A DNA stretch of 64,000 nucleotides. Origin: Mercurialis annua (Eukaryota; Streptophyta; Magnoliopsida; Malpighiales; Euphorbiaceae). This document shows, one piece after another, positions 1 through 12,202 of the stretch; within the stretch, counting starts at the first letter, position 1, and the number at the start of each line of letters is the position of its first letter. The DNA lies in assembly GCF_937616625.2 (NCBI RefSeq), contig NC_065571.1, positions 41,942,651-42,006,650 of the forward strand, given 5' to 3'. Position numbers and translations under genes: made by a program. Below the pieces are notes generated by a model, which searched no databases, was not told the origin of the DNA, and saw only the letters and a program-made list of their open reading frames with translations.

Positions 1-1173
1 TGTAGACTTTTTTACTTTGCTGGCCAAGAAAGTACTTCTGTTTTGCTTGTTTGGACTCTCATTTTCTTGAGCAAATTTCCACATTGGCAATCACTTGCTA
101 GAGATGAGATTTTCAATGTCTTTGCTGATAAAAAGCCGGATTTTGATGGTTTGAACCGCCTTAAAGTTGTAAGTCGCATTTCCTTCAACTCCTTTTTAAA
201 TTACGCTCATCAAATTATCAATCAATTCAAAAGTTTAAACAATTAGACGATATGTTATCTATAAATTTAATTGCTGTACTGATGCTTTGAGTACGGTTTT
301 GTATCGCCAAAAGTATTAACAATCATTCAAATTTTTCAGAAAGAGCGCATGAACTTTTTTAGTTATATTTGCTACTTGAATCTTCAACGTTTTTAACCGG
401 TGTAAAAATAACTTTTTTATTTTTTTCTAAAGGCACATAAGTCCTTTTAGTTTATTTCTTTATAATTTAGCCCATCAACGTTTTTAGTTATTTACGTAAC
501 TTTTTCAAGTGTGAAGGTTTATTTGCACTATGGAAAAACGTTGAGAATTCAAATGGTAAGGAAATAAATAAAAAGTCTTATATGCTCTTTCTAAAAATAT
601 CTAAAAGACTTATTTATACCTTCTGTCTAATTTACTAGGTTTAGATACTAACCTACTAGATGTTGAGCTCATTTTATTATACAATACCCAATTAATAGTG
701 TACATTTTTCTGAATTCATCTATTAATTTGAAATGCTACAGGTAACTATGATCCTATATGAGGTTCTTAGGCTATACCCACCGGTAATTGTGCTCAATAA
801 AGTTGTTAATGAAGAAATAAGACTCGGAAATGTGACATTACCGGCTGGAGTTCAAGTCTCGCTGCCGATGGTCCTTATACATCGAGATCCCGAGATATGG
901 GGAGACGATGCATCCGAATTCAAACCAGAGAGATTTTCCGACGGAATTTCAACGGTAACAAACAATCAAGTAGCATTCTTCCCTTTTGGTTATGGCCCTA
1001 GAGTATGCATTGGCCAGAACTTTGCTCTAACAGAAGCAAAAATGGCTTTGGCAATAATTCTACAAAATTTCTCCTTTGGCCTTGCACCATCCTATGTCCA
1101 TGCTCCTTGCACCGTTGCAACTCTTCAACCACAATATGGCGCTCTCTTAATCTTACAAAAACTTGACACATAA
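1..1173 (+). CDS. Cytochrome P450, CYP72A-type, 3' part (two exons)
   Basis: Partial gene cut by the left edge. Exons are 1..168 and 742..1173; the intron begins GTAAGT and ends CAG, phase 0. The first exon encodes the I-helix with the oxygen-activation motif AGQEST. The second encodes the K-helix ExxR (EVLR), the PERF motif and the heme loop [12 protein letters not shown], with Cys as the thiolate ligand, then the C-terminal beta region and a TAA stop. The join [17 protein letters not shown] and the [11 protein letters not shown] stretch after the heme loop are typical of clan 72, CYP72A. Family members are ER-anchored monooxygenases using NADPH-P450 reductase, acting on terpenoids, secoiridoids or gibberellins; the substrate cannot be read here. 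No stop or frameshift is seen in the visible 200 codons. The N-terminal membrane anchor and the substrate-recognition half lie outside the window. Confidence 0.93.
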
Positions 1174-1700
1174 AATTATAGTTATGTTTATTGACGGATT
1201 TCGGAATATTGAACTCTTTAGGTCGCTTAAGTTCTGTTTAATTTTAATTTAATTAGTAAACCTTAATTTATTTCTATTTTTTCGGTGAATTTTAACTTCT
1301 ATTGTGTTGGAAAGTCGCTCCTCAATTCATACCGGATTTTGCCTATGTAGTGGTCGGGAAGGATGTTGTCGCATCACAGCCCCGTCTCTCTTCGCTAAGT
1401 GACTTTATGTTATAAGAAAAATTCATAAATTTTATACAATTAATGGACTTTATCAAAACCCGTCATTTGATAACAAAAATATTATGAGAATCTATGGATT
1501 ATAAGATTCACCGTCCTTCATTCAAAATCCTACCTCCTACATAGGAAAGTTGAAATTTATCATTTTTTTATGAATAATTAATTATTTTAAAATTCAATTG
1601 TTCTAAAAGTATTCTTATGAGTTCATAAATCTATATTCATTCCAAATGATTAGAAATCATATAGTAGAATTTACGTTTCATGAATTTAATATTCAATCAT

Positions 1701-1967
1701 GGGAAAAGGGTCATTTATAACCCCAAGGTTTGTCTATATGATCAAGTGAGCCCCTAACGTCCGAAAAATATGCCCTTAACGTCTTAAAAAATGAACAATC
1801 AGACTTTAATTTTCACTCATAAATGAGACGTTCGGAGCTTGGTTGTAAAAATTGCGGATCTGGTTGTTCACTTTTTAAAACTTTAGGGGCATATTTGATT
1901 TTTTTGGACGTTAAGCGCTTACTTGATCGTCGAGTCAAACTTTAGAGGTATAAATGACCCTTTTTCC
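1701..1967. mobile_element. Small TIR element, MULE-like MITE (old)
   Basis: Inverted termini: the left end begins GGGAAAAGGGTCATTTATA and the right end finishes TATAAATGACCCTTTTTCC, with further complementarity inward. The 9-bp flanks TTCAATCAT and TTCATAAAT match at 6 of 9, so the element would be old. A relative is at 62728-62986. No coding capacity. Confidence 0.55.
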
Positions 1968-2027
1968 TTCATAAATCTATAAATTTCACATGCAATAAAT
2001 TTAGTAAAAATCAATATATGTATTTTT

Positions 2028-2327
2028 GGCTTAAATGCACCAAAAATCACCAAGTTTTGCGTGTTTTCATATTTAACATAAAATTAAAATTTTAATTTTT
2101 AATTTTGACATATTGAACATGAACTTTCCATTGTTTACAATTAAGATATTTGCATTTTGGATATAAAACAATGTCGTTTTACATCTAAAATGATGTCATT
2201 TTACATCCAAAAGACTGGTGCCTTAATTGCAAAAGTTGAAAAGTTCGTGTATTTTTTGCCAAAATTAAAAATTTATATTAAACATGCAAAACACGCGAAA
2301 GTTAGTAATTTTTGTTGCATTTAAACC
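2028..2327. mobile_element. Small TIR element with about 50-bp inverted ends
   Basis: The left end GGCTTAAATGCACCAAAAAT is inverted at the right end, which reads outward as GGTTTAAATGCAACAAAAAT. Complementarity continues for about 50 bp through the GCGTGTTTT stretch. The GGC...GCC-like ends and 300-bp size fit a MULE-type MITE. The flanking 9-mers match only 7 of 9 and are T-rich, so the duplication is weak. Confidence 0.55.
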
Positions 2328-2936
2328 TTTTTTTTTGGAAATCAACATGAATGCCATTATATTAACTTAGGTATAAGATGCAGGGTAAACCTGCAGATTT
2401 CGAGAAAAAAAAAATGTTTATGCTACAATTATAAGCAATTTGATCGCAAATCTACCTTATAAATCTTAAAAAAGGTGAAATAAATACTGCTGTGAAGTTG
2501 AATACAAGTTTGAATCTTCAAAAAAATTTACAACTAAAGACTTAGACATCGCAAAAATTGCGGAAACCAAAATAAATCTACAATAAAACAAGCTGAAACC
2601 AACATAAGATTCTTAAAGAAATCAAAAAAACTTCATAAAATCGGATCCATCAAGAATTGAAACAGGTGATCGCCTAAACGATAAAATCTTAATCCAATTT
2701 GCAAAACACTCGACTAACTCATGCAAACTAAATATTTAAACTGTAAAAATACTCTGAAACCACACCAAATTTCCACAGCAGAACAATTTATTTAAAAAAA
2801 ATACAAAATATGCATTAAACGATGGAAGAGGTGTTGTTGACATCCAGCCAAAGACCGGAGATCAATGCCTCTTACCACAAAATCCGATGACCCAATCCCT
2901 TTTTCTTAAAAAGTGGTGTTTCTCCCTCTAGAACCC

Positions 2937-2937
<1 letters not shown>

Positions 2938-3012
<75 letters not shown>
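2938..3012. repeat. (AG)n microsatellite
   Basis: About 37 uninterrupted AG units, 433 bp beyond the BBX stop codon on the 3' side of that gene. A perfect dinucleotide run of this length is expected to be highly polymorphic. Confidence 0.97.
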
Positions 3013-3014
<2 letters not shown>

Positions 3015-3444
3015 CGCTTGAAGTGACCATATATTTTATAAACATCAATCCAAAAGAAGGCCGAATACTTTGAACCAAATACACTCTTGATTACAACTCA
3101 TTTCTAACTTATTTCTATGCAGATGAAGGCGCGGCCAGCAATTCTAGGCTATTGTAAATCACAGCAATCACGCCAATGATCAAGAGTTTTCTATCGTAAG
3201 ATATATTTTTCAGAGAAATAAAATTAATTTTTTTCTTCAACAAATTTCTGACGAGACCGCCTGGTCTAGTGAGAGAACTGAGAAGCACACTTTTAGAAGC
3301 CACCTTTTAACTTTACAATCCCAAATAGAAACAGCAAGCCAATTCATACTATGAGCAATAGGGGTCAATTTAGAAAGAATTGCATACAGGATTACATCAA
3401 ATGTGATTTAACAGACATACAAAAATCAAGCTTTAAAAGTATCT

Positions 3445-6091
3445 TTAAAGCTGCTGCCGCCGCCGTTTTGTTATACTGCCAGTCTGATGAGAATGGTAAC
3501 GGTTTTGCATAGTTGGGCAACATACATCAGGAACAAAATCAGAACCATCAGACTGAATATGACTGCGCTTTGGCCAATAAAGCCCGGAAGTAGTCGGAGG
3601 AGAAGGAATCTGTGGCACTGCCCAGGAACTGTCTGGAACCCGACCCAGACATTCATCATCATCAACTTCTTCGTCAGCAGATCGTAAAATTGCAAAGCTA
3701 TCAGAGTCGCTGCGTTTGCCACTATCAGCCTGAAACAGGAGTGGAAAAGGAGGAATTACAATAGATACAAAGAAAGAAACAACAAACATGGGAGTGGTAG
3801 TTGCAAAAACTAGGTCATAAAAATCTAAATTACCAGAGAGCTCATTAGAACTCCAGATAATGGACTTCTGTACAGGGGTGTGCAAAAAACGAACCGAACC
3901 AATAACCGAATGAAATCGACAAATTCAGTTTTATTTGATTTGAAATTATAGCTTTTGATTTTTCTATTCGGTCCGGCAGTTTCAGTACAAACCAAAACAA
4001 AATATCAATCGAACCGACTAATTTGTTTTCGGTAAAAAATTAAATTTTTTGATTGTCTGGTTTGGTTCAAACCAAATGCACACAGCTACTTTAGTCGACA
4101 CCCAAATGGAAAAAATTTTGATGTCACCATTATCAATAGGTCTGCCAAAGGCCTTAGGTCTATTTTGCAGTTGGACATTTGGGAATTCAGTTAAGAATGA
4201 AATTGCAGAACTTCCAAACAAACCAACTCTAGCTTGTGACAAATTTAAGAAATTTAACAAATAAAATAGAAAAAAATAAACAACTTAAGCCTAATAACAC
4301 AAGCTACAGGAAACAGTTACAACAGTTCATGATCATATATGTAGGGTACAAACTTTCTTTAATTATTAACTCCACCTATAAGCTGCTAAAAACATGTAAA
4401 TACTAACTGATAATCATATAATTAAAATTACATCACAAACCAAAGAAACAATTTTCTTGACAAATCTGCATTTGTGTCATTAAGAAAAAGATTGACTAAT
4501 ATAAAACAAGATTTGCAATTCAACAGAGATACAATATTTACACGAAAATGAGCTCTAAGATAATAGGCATGATATTGTGTTCTATGAAGTCGAGCATGGT
4601 AATATAATTGATGATGTGTACCTTAGACGATCCATTGTCAATATAGCCATAATTCTGACTAAAATCAGAGAATCCAAGAAATTCATCTATCTGCCAATTT
4701 GGCATGCCTCCAGCTACAGAACCTCCAGAATAAGAATTCTTTGCAGGTCCGATCTTCTCACTTGCCCCAACCTGCGTAGGCAAAGCCTGATTGTGCAAAT
4801 TAGCCAGTGGCATTGGAGTTCCTTTTCTTGTAAGGGGTTGAACTTTTGTTTCTGAAGTCTTTCCATCATTCGGCGACTTCTCCGAAGAAGATGCACCAGG
4901 GTCAGTTGGTTCTAGACCTACTTGTACTCCAGTTAGAAGAAACCTCTGATGGGCAGCCACATGGGCATTTGCTGTATGAATAGCAACATCACATTTTCTG
5001 CAGAGTAAAGCTCGATCTTCTAAACAAAAGAAAAAGCCAATCGCTTCCTGTGTCAACAAAAAATTTAAATCAGCAGGTAGCTAATTCACAAACACAATTC
5101 TTTATCATATAATTTTTATAGGTACAACCGAAACTACACGTCACACACCTATTACTTGATAAATACTTCAGTTTTCAAGCAAGCCCGGAAAAAAAAAATC
5201 AAACAAGTAACCGATCTAGCAAATATACAACTACTTAATAATCTTGCCATTTCCTCCACAACTAGTTTTCTCCAGAATTTGTTCAGTTTATGCAACAAAT
5301 GAAGCAAACAGGATCCATCCTCATGTGGTATTGAGATAACAGCTATATTGCACGGAAACATTAATATGATAATGTTGAATCAAAAATTCTAAAATAAACG
5401 GAAAAAATCGTTTTTTAGCCAGAATATGTTTAAATATAGATTATTTCAGTTTCAAAGGCATTTCCATTTCCGGAAATGAAAACCCGAAATGTAAAACTGT
5501 ATTCTTTTTATGTGATAACAACACCATCCATCTCTCCAACTATCACCTACTTCTTACACTAATTCCAATTAATCAACCCTCATCATCCGCTTTAAAAAAC
5601 ACTTCATAAGCAGTTGACATATTCTTGACAGGATCGCTATTCGAGAAATTTCTCGAAATTTTGTTAGGTATACTCAGTCCACCACATTATCCGTGTCCTG
5701 ATTCAATCTCTTTAAAACACATAATTATAATGATAGCACTAACATAATTTTGCTAAACGTTATACACATTTAGTCATATGTTTTAAAGTGATGGGCTCAG
5801 TTCACGATGTGCTATACTGAGTTTAGCTGAGAATTTCTCGCAAAATTGAAATAAAATTCTAAACAAACATAAAAAGAATGGTGTTAGAAAAGAGAATTTG
5901 TAAAGTACCTGACAAATATCGCATTTGGGCATGTGGGGAGAAGAAGTAGACAAAGGAACCCTCTGGTGTTTACTGGCTAACTTATTAGCAGCGTGAACCT
6001 TCTCATCGCAGCCCCAACACAAAGCTGCCTCGTCGGCGCAGCACAGTACGTTCGCCTCCGCCGCCTCACACACGTTGCACTGTATCTTCAT
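3445..6091 (-). CDS. BBX22-like: Double B-box zinc-finger transcription factor, BBX22-like
   Basis: Three exons on the minus strand, all phase 0: 5909..6091, 4622..5047 and 3445..3729, giving about 297 residues. The start is the ATG opening [13 protein letters not shown]. Two B-boxes follow in tandem: residues 5-44 (C-x2-C ... CCADEAALC ... [12 protein letters not shown]) and about 57-101 (KCDIC ... [28 protein letters not shown]). There is no CCT domain. The C-terminus carries [20 protein letters not shown], characteristic of the BBX20/21/22 subgroup. In Arabidopsis these proteins act with HY5 in the nucleus to promote photomorphogenesis, chloroplast development and anthocyanin accumulation, and are COP1 targets. 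I infer the same role here. Both introns (892 and 861 bp) carry transposon fragments. An intact MULE sits 341 bp upstream of the ATG, and a G-box lies between them. BBX20 or BBX21 remain possible orthologs. Confidence 0.93.
3873..4086. mobile_element. Decayed hAT-like inverted-repeat element in BBX intron 2
   Basis: It begins CAGGGGTGTGCAAAAAACGA. Near the right end an imperfect inverted counterpart reads outward as TGTGTGCATTTGGTTTGAAC. The interior is rich in AACCGAACC/GGTTCGGT-like stretches. The CAGGGGTGTGC end resembles hAT MITEs, but no convincing 8-bp target duplication was found. Confidence 0.4.
5642..5693. repeat. Half copy of a MITE family in BBX intron 1
   Basis: The stretch GAGAAATTTCTCGAAATTTT through TCAGTCCACCACATTATCCG matches the left end of the MITEs at 18746 and 18989. 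No matching right half follows, so this is a truncated copy. Confidence 0.55.
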
Positions 6092-6284
6092 TTCTTATTT
6101 TCAATTGCTAACACAAATTATAAAATTGTTTTGATTTTTGGTAAACCCTAAAAGGGAATTGAATTTGAGATCTTTGGGAGAGAAACGAGAGGATCAAATG
6201 GAGCCAGCAGATACAGAGGGTTTAAGAACAGAGAAATTGTTTTTAAAGTTTTAGATTTTTATTTCGGCCATGGATGGTTGTGTA

Positions 6285-6290
6285 CACGTG
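6285..6290. promoter_or_regulatory. G-box (CACGTG) upstream of the BBX22-like gene
   Basis: A palindromic CACGTG core within ACACGTGTCA, about 195 bp upstream of the BBX start codon. G-boxes bind bZIP factors such as HY5, and in Arabidopsis HY5 is reported to regulate BBX22. Function here is inferred from position. Confidence 0.6.
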
Positions 6291-6432
6291 TCACTTCCTC
6301 GCTCTTGACTTGAAGAGAATTTAAGAGACCAACCTGGCTGTCCTGTCCTTGTATTGTGTTTAATCATTAATGACTAACGAGGAGCAAAGGATCGATTCAC
6401 TCTGAAATTGGCAACAAGTATCAAAAATATTA

Positions 6433-6777
6433 GGCTTAATTACTTAAAAAACCCCCACCTTGTATTTTTTTTTCGTTTATACCCCCACCTAGGAGAATTT
6501 TTATTTATACCCTATTTGGGGTTTTCCGTTTTCAACCCTACCCTCAAAAAAAAAGGCACGCTTAATAGTACACGGTGTTGTCCATCTCAGCAAAATTCAT
6601 TAAAACACACCGTTTCATTTGCTGACGGGGATTTTAATTGACCAAACCATGGTTATCATGTGGAGCAGGGCAAAAACGCACCGTTTTAATTTTTCAATTC
6701 CTCTACCCCTTCTTCTTGCTCATTTCTTCGATTGTTACTGACCTAAAATTCACAAAACAACAAAAAAAGAAAAACGA
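6433..6777 (+). repeat. MULE left terminal inverted repeat
   Basis: 345 bp, matching the inverted right end with two mismatches by eye (near 6499 and 6577). It ends 54 bp before the transposase ATG, so it probably contains that gene's promoter. Confidence 0.93.
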
Positions 6778-6881
6778 AAAGAAGATCCCTTTGGGAGTGG
6801 AGAACGACGTCGGCTATGTTTTGATTGTGTAATGGTTAAAGAAAAACGAAAAGAAGATCCCTTTGGGAGTGGAGAACGAAG
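6769..6881 (+). repeat. 41-bp direct repeat at the TIR/exon 1 boundary
   Basis: The unit starting GAAAAACGAAAAGAAGATCC occurs at 6769 and again at 6841, offset 72 bp (24 codons). The first copy straddles the inner end of the left TIR. The second codes for residues 4-17 of the transposase. The right TIR side lacks the duplicated part beyond GAAAAACGA. Confidence 0.85.
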
Positions 6882-9800
6882 TAAATGGCCCGAAAATTTC
6901 AGGTAAGATTTTAATCGTATTTTCTTGTTCCATCTTTAAATTAGGGTTTTAGGGTTTCTGTAAATTGTTGCGATTTTAGGGATTTGAGAATATTATGTTT
7001 GTAGGGTTTTCTGTAAATGGTTGTGCTTTTAGGGATTTGCTGTAAATTCGGTTTTAAGGGTTTTTCGTTGTAATGATTGGAATTGTTAGCAAAATTGGGT
7101 TTGCAGGGTTTAATTTGTTTTGGTAAATTGGGTTATTTAGGGTTTATGTATATTGTCATTTATGGTTTATGTAAATTGAGTGTTTAGGGTTTTCTGTAAA
7201 TGGTTTTGATTTTAGTGATTTGCTGTAAAATGGGTTTGCATGGTTTAATTTGCTTTAATAAATTGGGGATTTAAGGTTTATGTAAATTGGATTTTTAGTG
7301 TTTTATGTAAATGGTTGTAATGATTGCTATTTTGCTGTAAATACTTGCATTCACATTTGATGCAAAAATCATTTGACATATTTTATAAGAATGTATGGTT
7401 TGTTTGCAGTTTGTTTCTTAGATAGTTACATAGTCTGTTTGTTGTTTTTTGTTAGCAGGCCAGGATGTAAGAGGCCAGTTGAAGAGTTTGAAAATTTCGA
7501 TCGAGATGAAAGTGTTGTGGATGCTATACTAAGCAATGAGCTTGAGAAGGAAGGTGCTGTCACCACTGATAATACAGCCACTGACAATGCAGCCTCTAAT
7601 AATACAGGCAGTGACAATGCAGCACCTGAAATGGAGACTGATCTTGTCGATAGTGAGTGCGACAGCACATACGTATGCGGGAGCAAAGAAGACAGTGATG
7701 ATGTTAGTGTAAGTGATGGTGGGAGTGACTTTGATGATGAGTATGCAACTGCGAGGCAAGAAAAGAAAAAGTTAAGAAGCAATGATATTGATACAATTAA
7801 TGGGTTGGGATTGGACGCAATGCTTGATGCTCCGGGGGGTATTGCTAGTGTAAACGGGAAATATTGGGAAGGAGGGGCAGTTGGGGACATAGATGCCTAT
7901 GCGGGTTGCGTAGAGTCTGATCCTGGAAGTGACTATGCGGACACCGACGACGGGCTGGTCACACCCAATAGCAGCGATGAGGAAAACTTACACCCTAAAA
8001 AGAGGAAGAGAAGAACCCGGTTGCACTATAACCCAAAGTGGAGGCACGAAGAGTTGGAATTCAAAATGCACATGACTTTTCTGAATAGGATACAAGTCAA
8101 ACACGCTGTACAGCAGTGGGCTATCTGCCATGGCCATGATGTACGTTGGAAAAAAAGTGAGCGGTTGAAGGTTGAAGCGAGATGTGCACCAGGTTGTTCA
8201 TGGAGGTTGTATGCTAGCAGGACGAAGTCATGCACCTCCTTTAGGATCACAGGGCTGAATAATGAACACATGTGTCAAAGAGCCTCAAAAAACAGGCAAG
8301 CGACATCAGAATGGGTGGCAAAGGAGTTTCTTCAAAAGTTTAGGCGACAACCTTCGTACAAACCGAAATTCATGGTAGGTGATCTAAGGGCCAAGTATTC
8401 TGGACTTGTAGTCCCAATTTCCTGTTGCTATAGAGCAAAGTATACAGCCATGACTATCATCAGAGGGTCCTTGGAAAGCCATTATACAAGATTCAGAGCG
8501 TATGACGCGGAAATGAGAAGGGTAGACCCCGAAGGCTTATTCTGTTTCCACTTCATTAGTGACCCAACAACTGGCACTCCGATTTTCCAGAGGTACTATG
8601 TTGGTTTTTCAAGTTTACGAAAGGGGTTTAAAGCTGGTTGTAGGGCGGTGTTATGTGTGGACGGGTGTTTCCTAAAGACTCTTGTAGTTGGGGTTCTGTT
8701 AAGTGCTATAGCCCGGGACGCCAACAACCAAATGTACCCTGTGGCGTGGGCAATCGCTGAAGCAGAAAATGAAGAAACCTGGACATGGTTTATGGAGTTG
8801 TTGATATCAGATATTGGGTTCGGAGAGGGTCTGTACTTGACTCTGATTAGCGACCAACAAAAGGTAAATTATTTGAATTCATGCAAGTACATTATATTAT
8901 TATACTTGGTTGTCTTGTCTTGTTTACTTGTTTGTTCCTGTTTGCTTATCTGAGTTCATGTAATTTGTATATAGGCAGGTTCTTAGTATTTCTTAGGTAT
9001 TTTGTATAAGTATTGTGCTCTGTGAAAATATTTTTTATTTACATGTTATGTCTAGTTATGTCTAATTTTTATTGTTTTCTAATTTGGTAGTAATGCTTAA
9101 TGAAGTTATGTCTAATTTTTATTATTTTCTAATTTGCTAGTTATGCTTAATGAAGTTATGTCTAGTTATGTCTAATTGTTCTGTCTAAGTTATGTCTAGT
9201 AAAGTATGAATTTTCTGTCCCAATTTGCAGTTATACATGAATGGTATTTATTTGTCTTTTTTTTTTCATCTTAATAGGGGTTGAAAAATGCAATTAACAA
9301 GGTTGTCCCTCTCGCCGAGCACCGTAATTGCGCCCGCCACATATACGCTAATTGGAAGAAGAAGCACAAAGATCCTGAGTTGAAGAGGCTGTTTTGGAAG
9401 GCTGTCAATACAAGTAATCATCCCGAGTTTGAGAGTGTTATGGATTTGATAAAGGCTGAGAGGGTTACGGCCTATGATGATTTCATGAAGCAGTTGGATA
9501 ACATATTTTGCAAAGCCTTTATTAGGCCAGATTCAAAGTGTGATGCCATCACGAGTAATTTGGTGGAGACTTTCAACGGTTTCATCTCTAAGTCAAGGCA
9601 ATTACAAGCGATCAATATGCTAGAGGACATTCGGTCATCTTTGATGGAGAGGATGTTTGTCAAGTCGGGGTTGATGGACAATCATTTCGAAGATATTTGC
9701 CCTAGGATAAGAGAGCGTATAGACAAGAATCAGACTATGACCAGATTCTGCGAAGCAAAAGTTGCAAAAGGGGCATTTCAAGTGAGTTGCGGTGAAGATC

Positions 9801-11263
9801 AATATGTGGTGAACCTTAAAAATAGGAGCTGCTCATGTAGAGCATGGGACATAAGTGGCATTCCTTGTGCCCATGCTCTAGTCTGCATCAACTTCATGCG
9901 TTATAATGTTGTGGATTACGTCGATGATTGGTACAAGAAGGAAAAATATAAGTTGGCGTATGAATTCTGTCTACAGCCAATCAACGGGTGCAGAATGTGG
10001 CCTAAAGTAGGAGGGAGTAGTATTCTGCCGCCGCCATATCGTAAGATGCCTGGCCGTCCTAAGAAGAATAGAAGAAGAGATCCCGACGAAGAGCCAAAGA
10101 AGCATCCGAGGTTTGCAAGAAAGGGTGTGGCAATGACCTGCAGTCATTGCCTTAGCGAGGGACATAACAAACGTGCATGTCCTGATAAGGCTAATGCCCC
10201 TGTTGAAAGGCCTAAAAAGGTATAATATTGTATCCTTTTCTTTGTTTACTTATTCTAAGTTATGTATAGGCACTAACAAACCTTTATTTTGTTTGCAGCG
10301 TGGTCCAGGTAGACCTAGAGGTCCAAACTGGACTCCCAAACCTCCTAAGAGTGGACCTTCTCCTTCGGAGATTCGAAAGCAACGAAAGAAAGAACTACTG
10401 GAGAGCACCATTTCAGCACAAAGAAATGCATCATCTTCTGAGCAAAGAAGCGAGGTTCATACACAGCTGCAAAACCAGGTAAAATATCAACATAACCCAT
10501 CTGACAAATTTCATTGTATTATTTGCATGGTGTTTATTTTACTGTTTTGTTTAACAGGTTGCTGAAAATGTTGGGATAAGGGTGAACACATCTTCTGGTT
10601 TCATTTTCGCAAGGGTAATCCTCTTACTTCTATTTCTCAATTGGAAAACGAATTAGAAATTTTAGGAGAGTTGAATATGTGTAATTGGACTAAGAAAGTA
10701 ATTTGATACATAATAATTAATATGAGACCCTAGCAAATATTTCAGAATCCTTATCCATTAATCTTGATTTTTTCAAATTTTTCATAAGAACTTAGGTGCC
10801 CATTTTATGCTAAAGAAACATCAATTTTAAACTATGCTGCATATGTTCAAATAACATGATATAAGAGCATGATCTGATTGTGTTTAATGCCAAGAGTACG
10901 AAAAGAGATTGTAAAATGCAGATGCATGTGAATGGGAGTTGCTAAATTATCTTTGTGAAATGAGTTTCTGTTTTTCTCTCTTTTATGCAGCCTGCTCCCA
11001 ATGATGGCAACAGATACGTTAGTGGAGCAATGTCAACAGCTGCTGCAGTTAGGCGACATAATAGACCACCAACATCATTGCAGGAAGGATCGAAAACCGA
11101 CGCAGTTTCTGGAGCAGCCATATCATCGCAGCAAGGATCGACGACAAACCCAGGTTCCCGCGAGACCACGTCTGTTATGTTCAAGTCAACGGCTTCACAA
11201 GCTGCCACACCGAGAGTAGACAAACTTCCGTTGAGGAAGGGGAAACAGAAAATGAATCAGTAA
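6832..11263 (+). CDS. MuDR-type MULE transposase, intact, six exons
   Basis: Exons: 6832..6902, 7459..8863, 9278..10219, 10299..10478, 10558..10614 and 10991..11263, about 975 residues, TAA stop. The ATG at 6832 is chosen because its short exon ends in phase 2 at GTAAGA and restores R-PGCKRPVEE in frame at 7459. An acidic N-terminal region is followed by a basic KKRKRRTR stretch, probably a nuclear signal. Next come a MuDR DNA-binding region and the MULE DDE core: VDG (Asp about 425), ISDQQKG (Asp about 489, split by intron 2) and NLVET (Glu about 589). A SWIM zinc finger CSCRAWDISGIPCAH is at about 677-697, and a zinc knuckle CSHCLSEGHNKRAC at about 779-793. The tail is proline-rich and basic. 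Family role: cuts and joins MULE ends in the nucleus with 9-bp target duplication. All splice sites are GT-AG and no stop interrupts the joined frame. Confidence 0.9.
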
Positions 11264-12202
11264 TTCCATGGAATATGGGTTTTGTAATTTTTGGGTGTAT
11301 AAAGGTGTAAATGTTAACCTTTATTTTTTGTTTGCTTCTAATGGATTTGAAGCAGTAGGCATAGAAAAGGTGGTATCATATAAACCTTTTTTTTTGGCTT
11401 CACCTGGATGTGAAGCAATAGGCATATATAGGTGTTACTGCAATGTGCGATTTTTTGGCCTAAACAAGATGTTTTCAGTATGTATATTTAGGATGTACAC
11501 CTTTTTTTGGCTTCACAGGGATGGGAAGTAATATGTATAGCAAAGGTGTTTCTATAAACTTTGCTTATTTGGCTAATTAATATATTACATATCTAGTATT
11601 TGCCTGTACATAATTATTATCGCTTATGTAAATGTACTAATTTATACAAGCACAATACTATTTTGTTCAACTGGATCAAAAATGGACATTAATTGCTGCA
11701 TATATTAAAGATGTCCATATAATATATATGCACAAAAGATCCAACCTCATTAGCTGCACATATAGTAAAATTTAAGGTTGTTAGTGAACTCAATTTTCAA
11801 AGAGAACCTTGGTGGATGCCACGAATGTCTTAAATCAGCTTAATTTTGGTTGAGGTAAAATAAGAAGCAATGAAATATCTGCTTTAGATAACCACAAGAA
11901 AATAAATAGAAAACCGTAACATCCATATTACATAGATAGAATTTTAAATAGCTAATTGTAGATACATACATAGAATTATAAATACCCTAACATCCATATT
12001 ACATAAATAACTGTCAATAGTCGACATAGCTAATTGTCGATACAACTTTACATTACAAACTAAAGCATTACACATACAAGACCTACAAACTAATCACTGC
12101 CACAACTGGTTCATTATTATACCAGCTCCAAAAAACCACCCATCTCGTCATCTCATAAGTTCAAGACCTACAAGAAGAGAGAAAAATACCAAATTTTTCT
12201 TA
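11264..12202. other. Intergenic between the two convergent MULE genes
   Basis: AT-rich 3' flank shared by the two convergent genes. I see no further coding region, so polyadenylation signals for both genes should lie here. Confidence 0.6.

Larger units (their letters stand above)
1174..2934. other. Intergenic, P450 to BBX gene
   Basis: AT-rich non-coding DNA between the P450 stop and the BBX 3' flank. It holds two small inverted-repeat elements, listed separately. I see no gene in the remainder. Confidence 0.6.

Noticed and set aside
2872..3084. Ser-Leu repeat ORF
   Set aside because: Translation of the AG microsatellite.
3487..4264. Plus-strand ORFs over the BBX gene
   Set aside because: Antisense shadows of exon 3 and of intron 2 repeat sequence.
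7373..7458. N-terminal hydrophobic extension of the MULE transposase ORF
   Set aside because: These codons lie in intron 1. Splicing 6902 to 7459 gives a better start without a false signal peptide.
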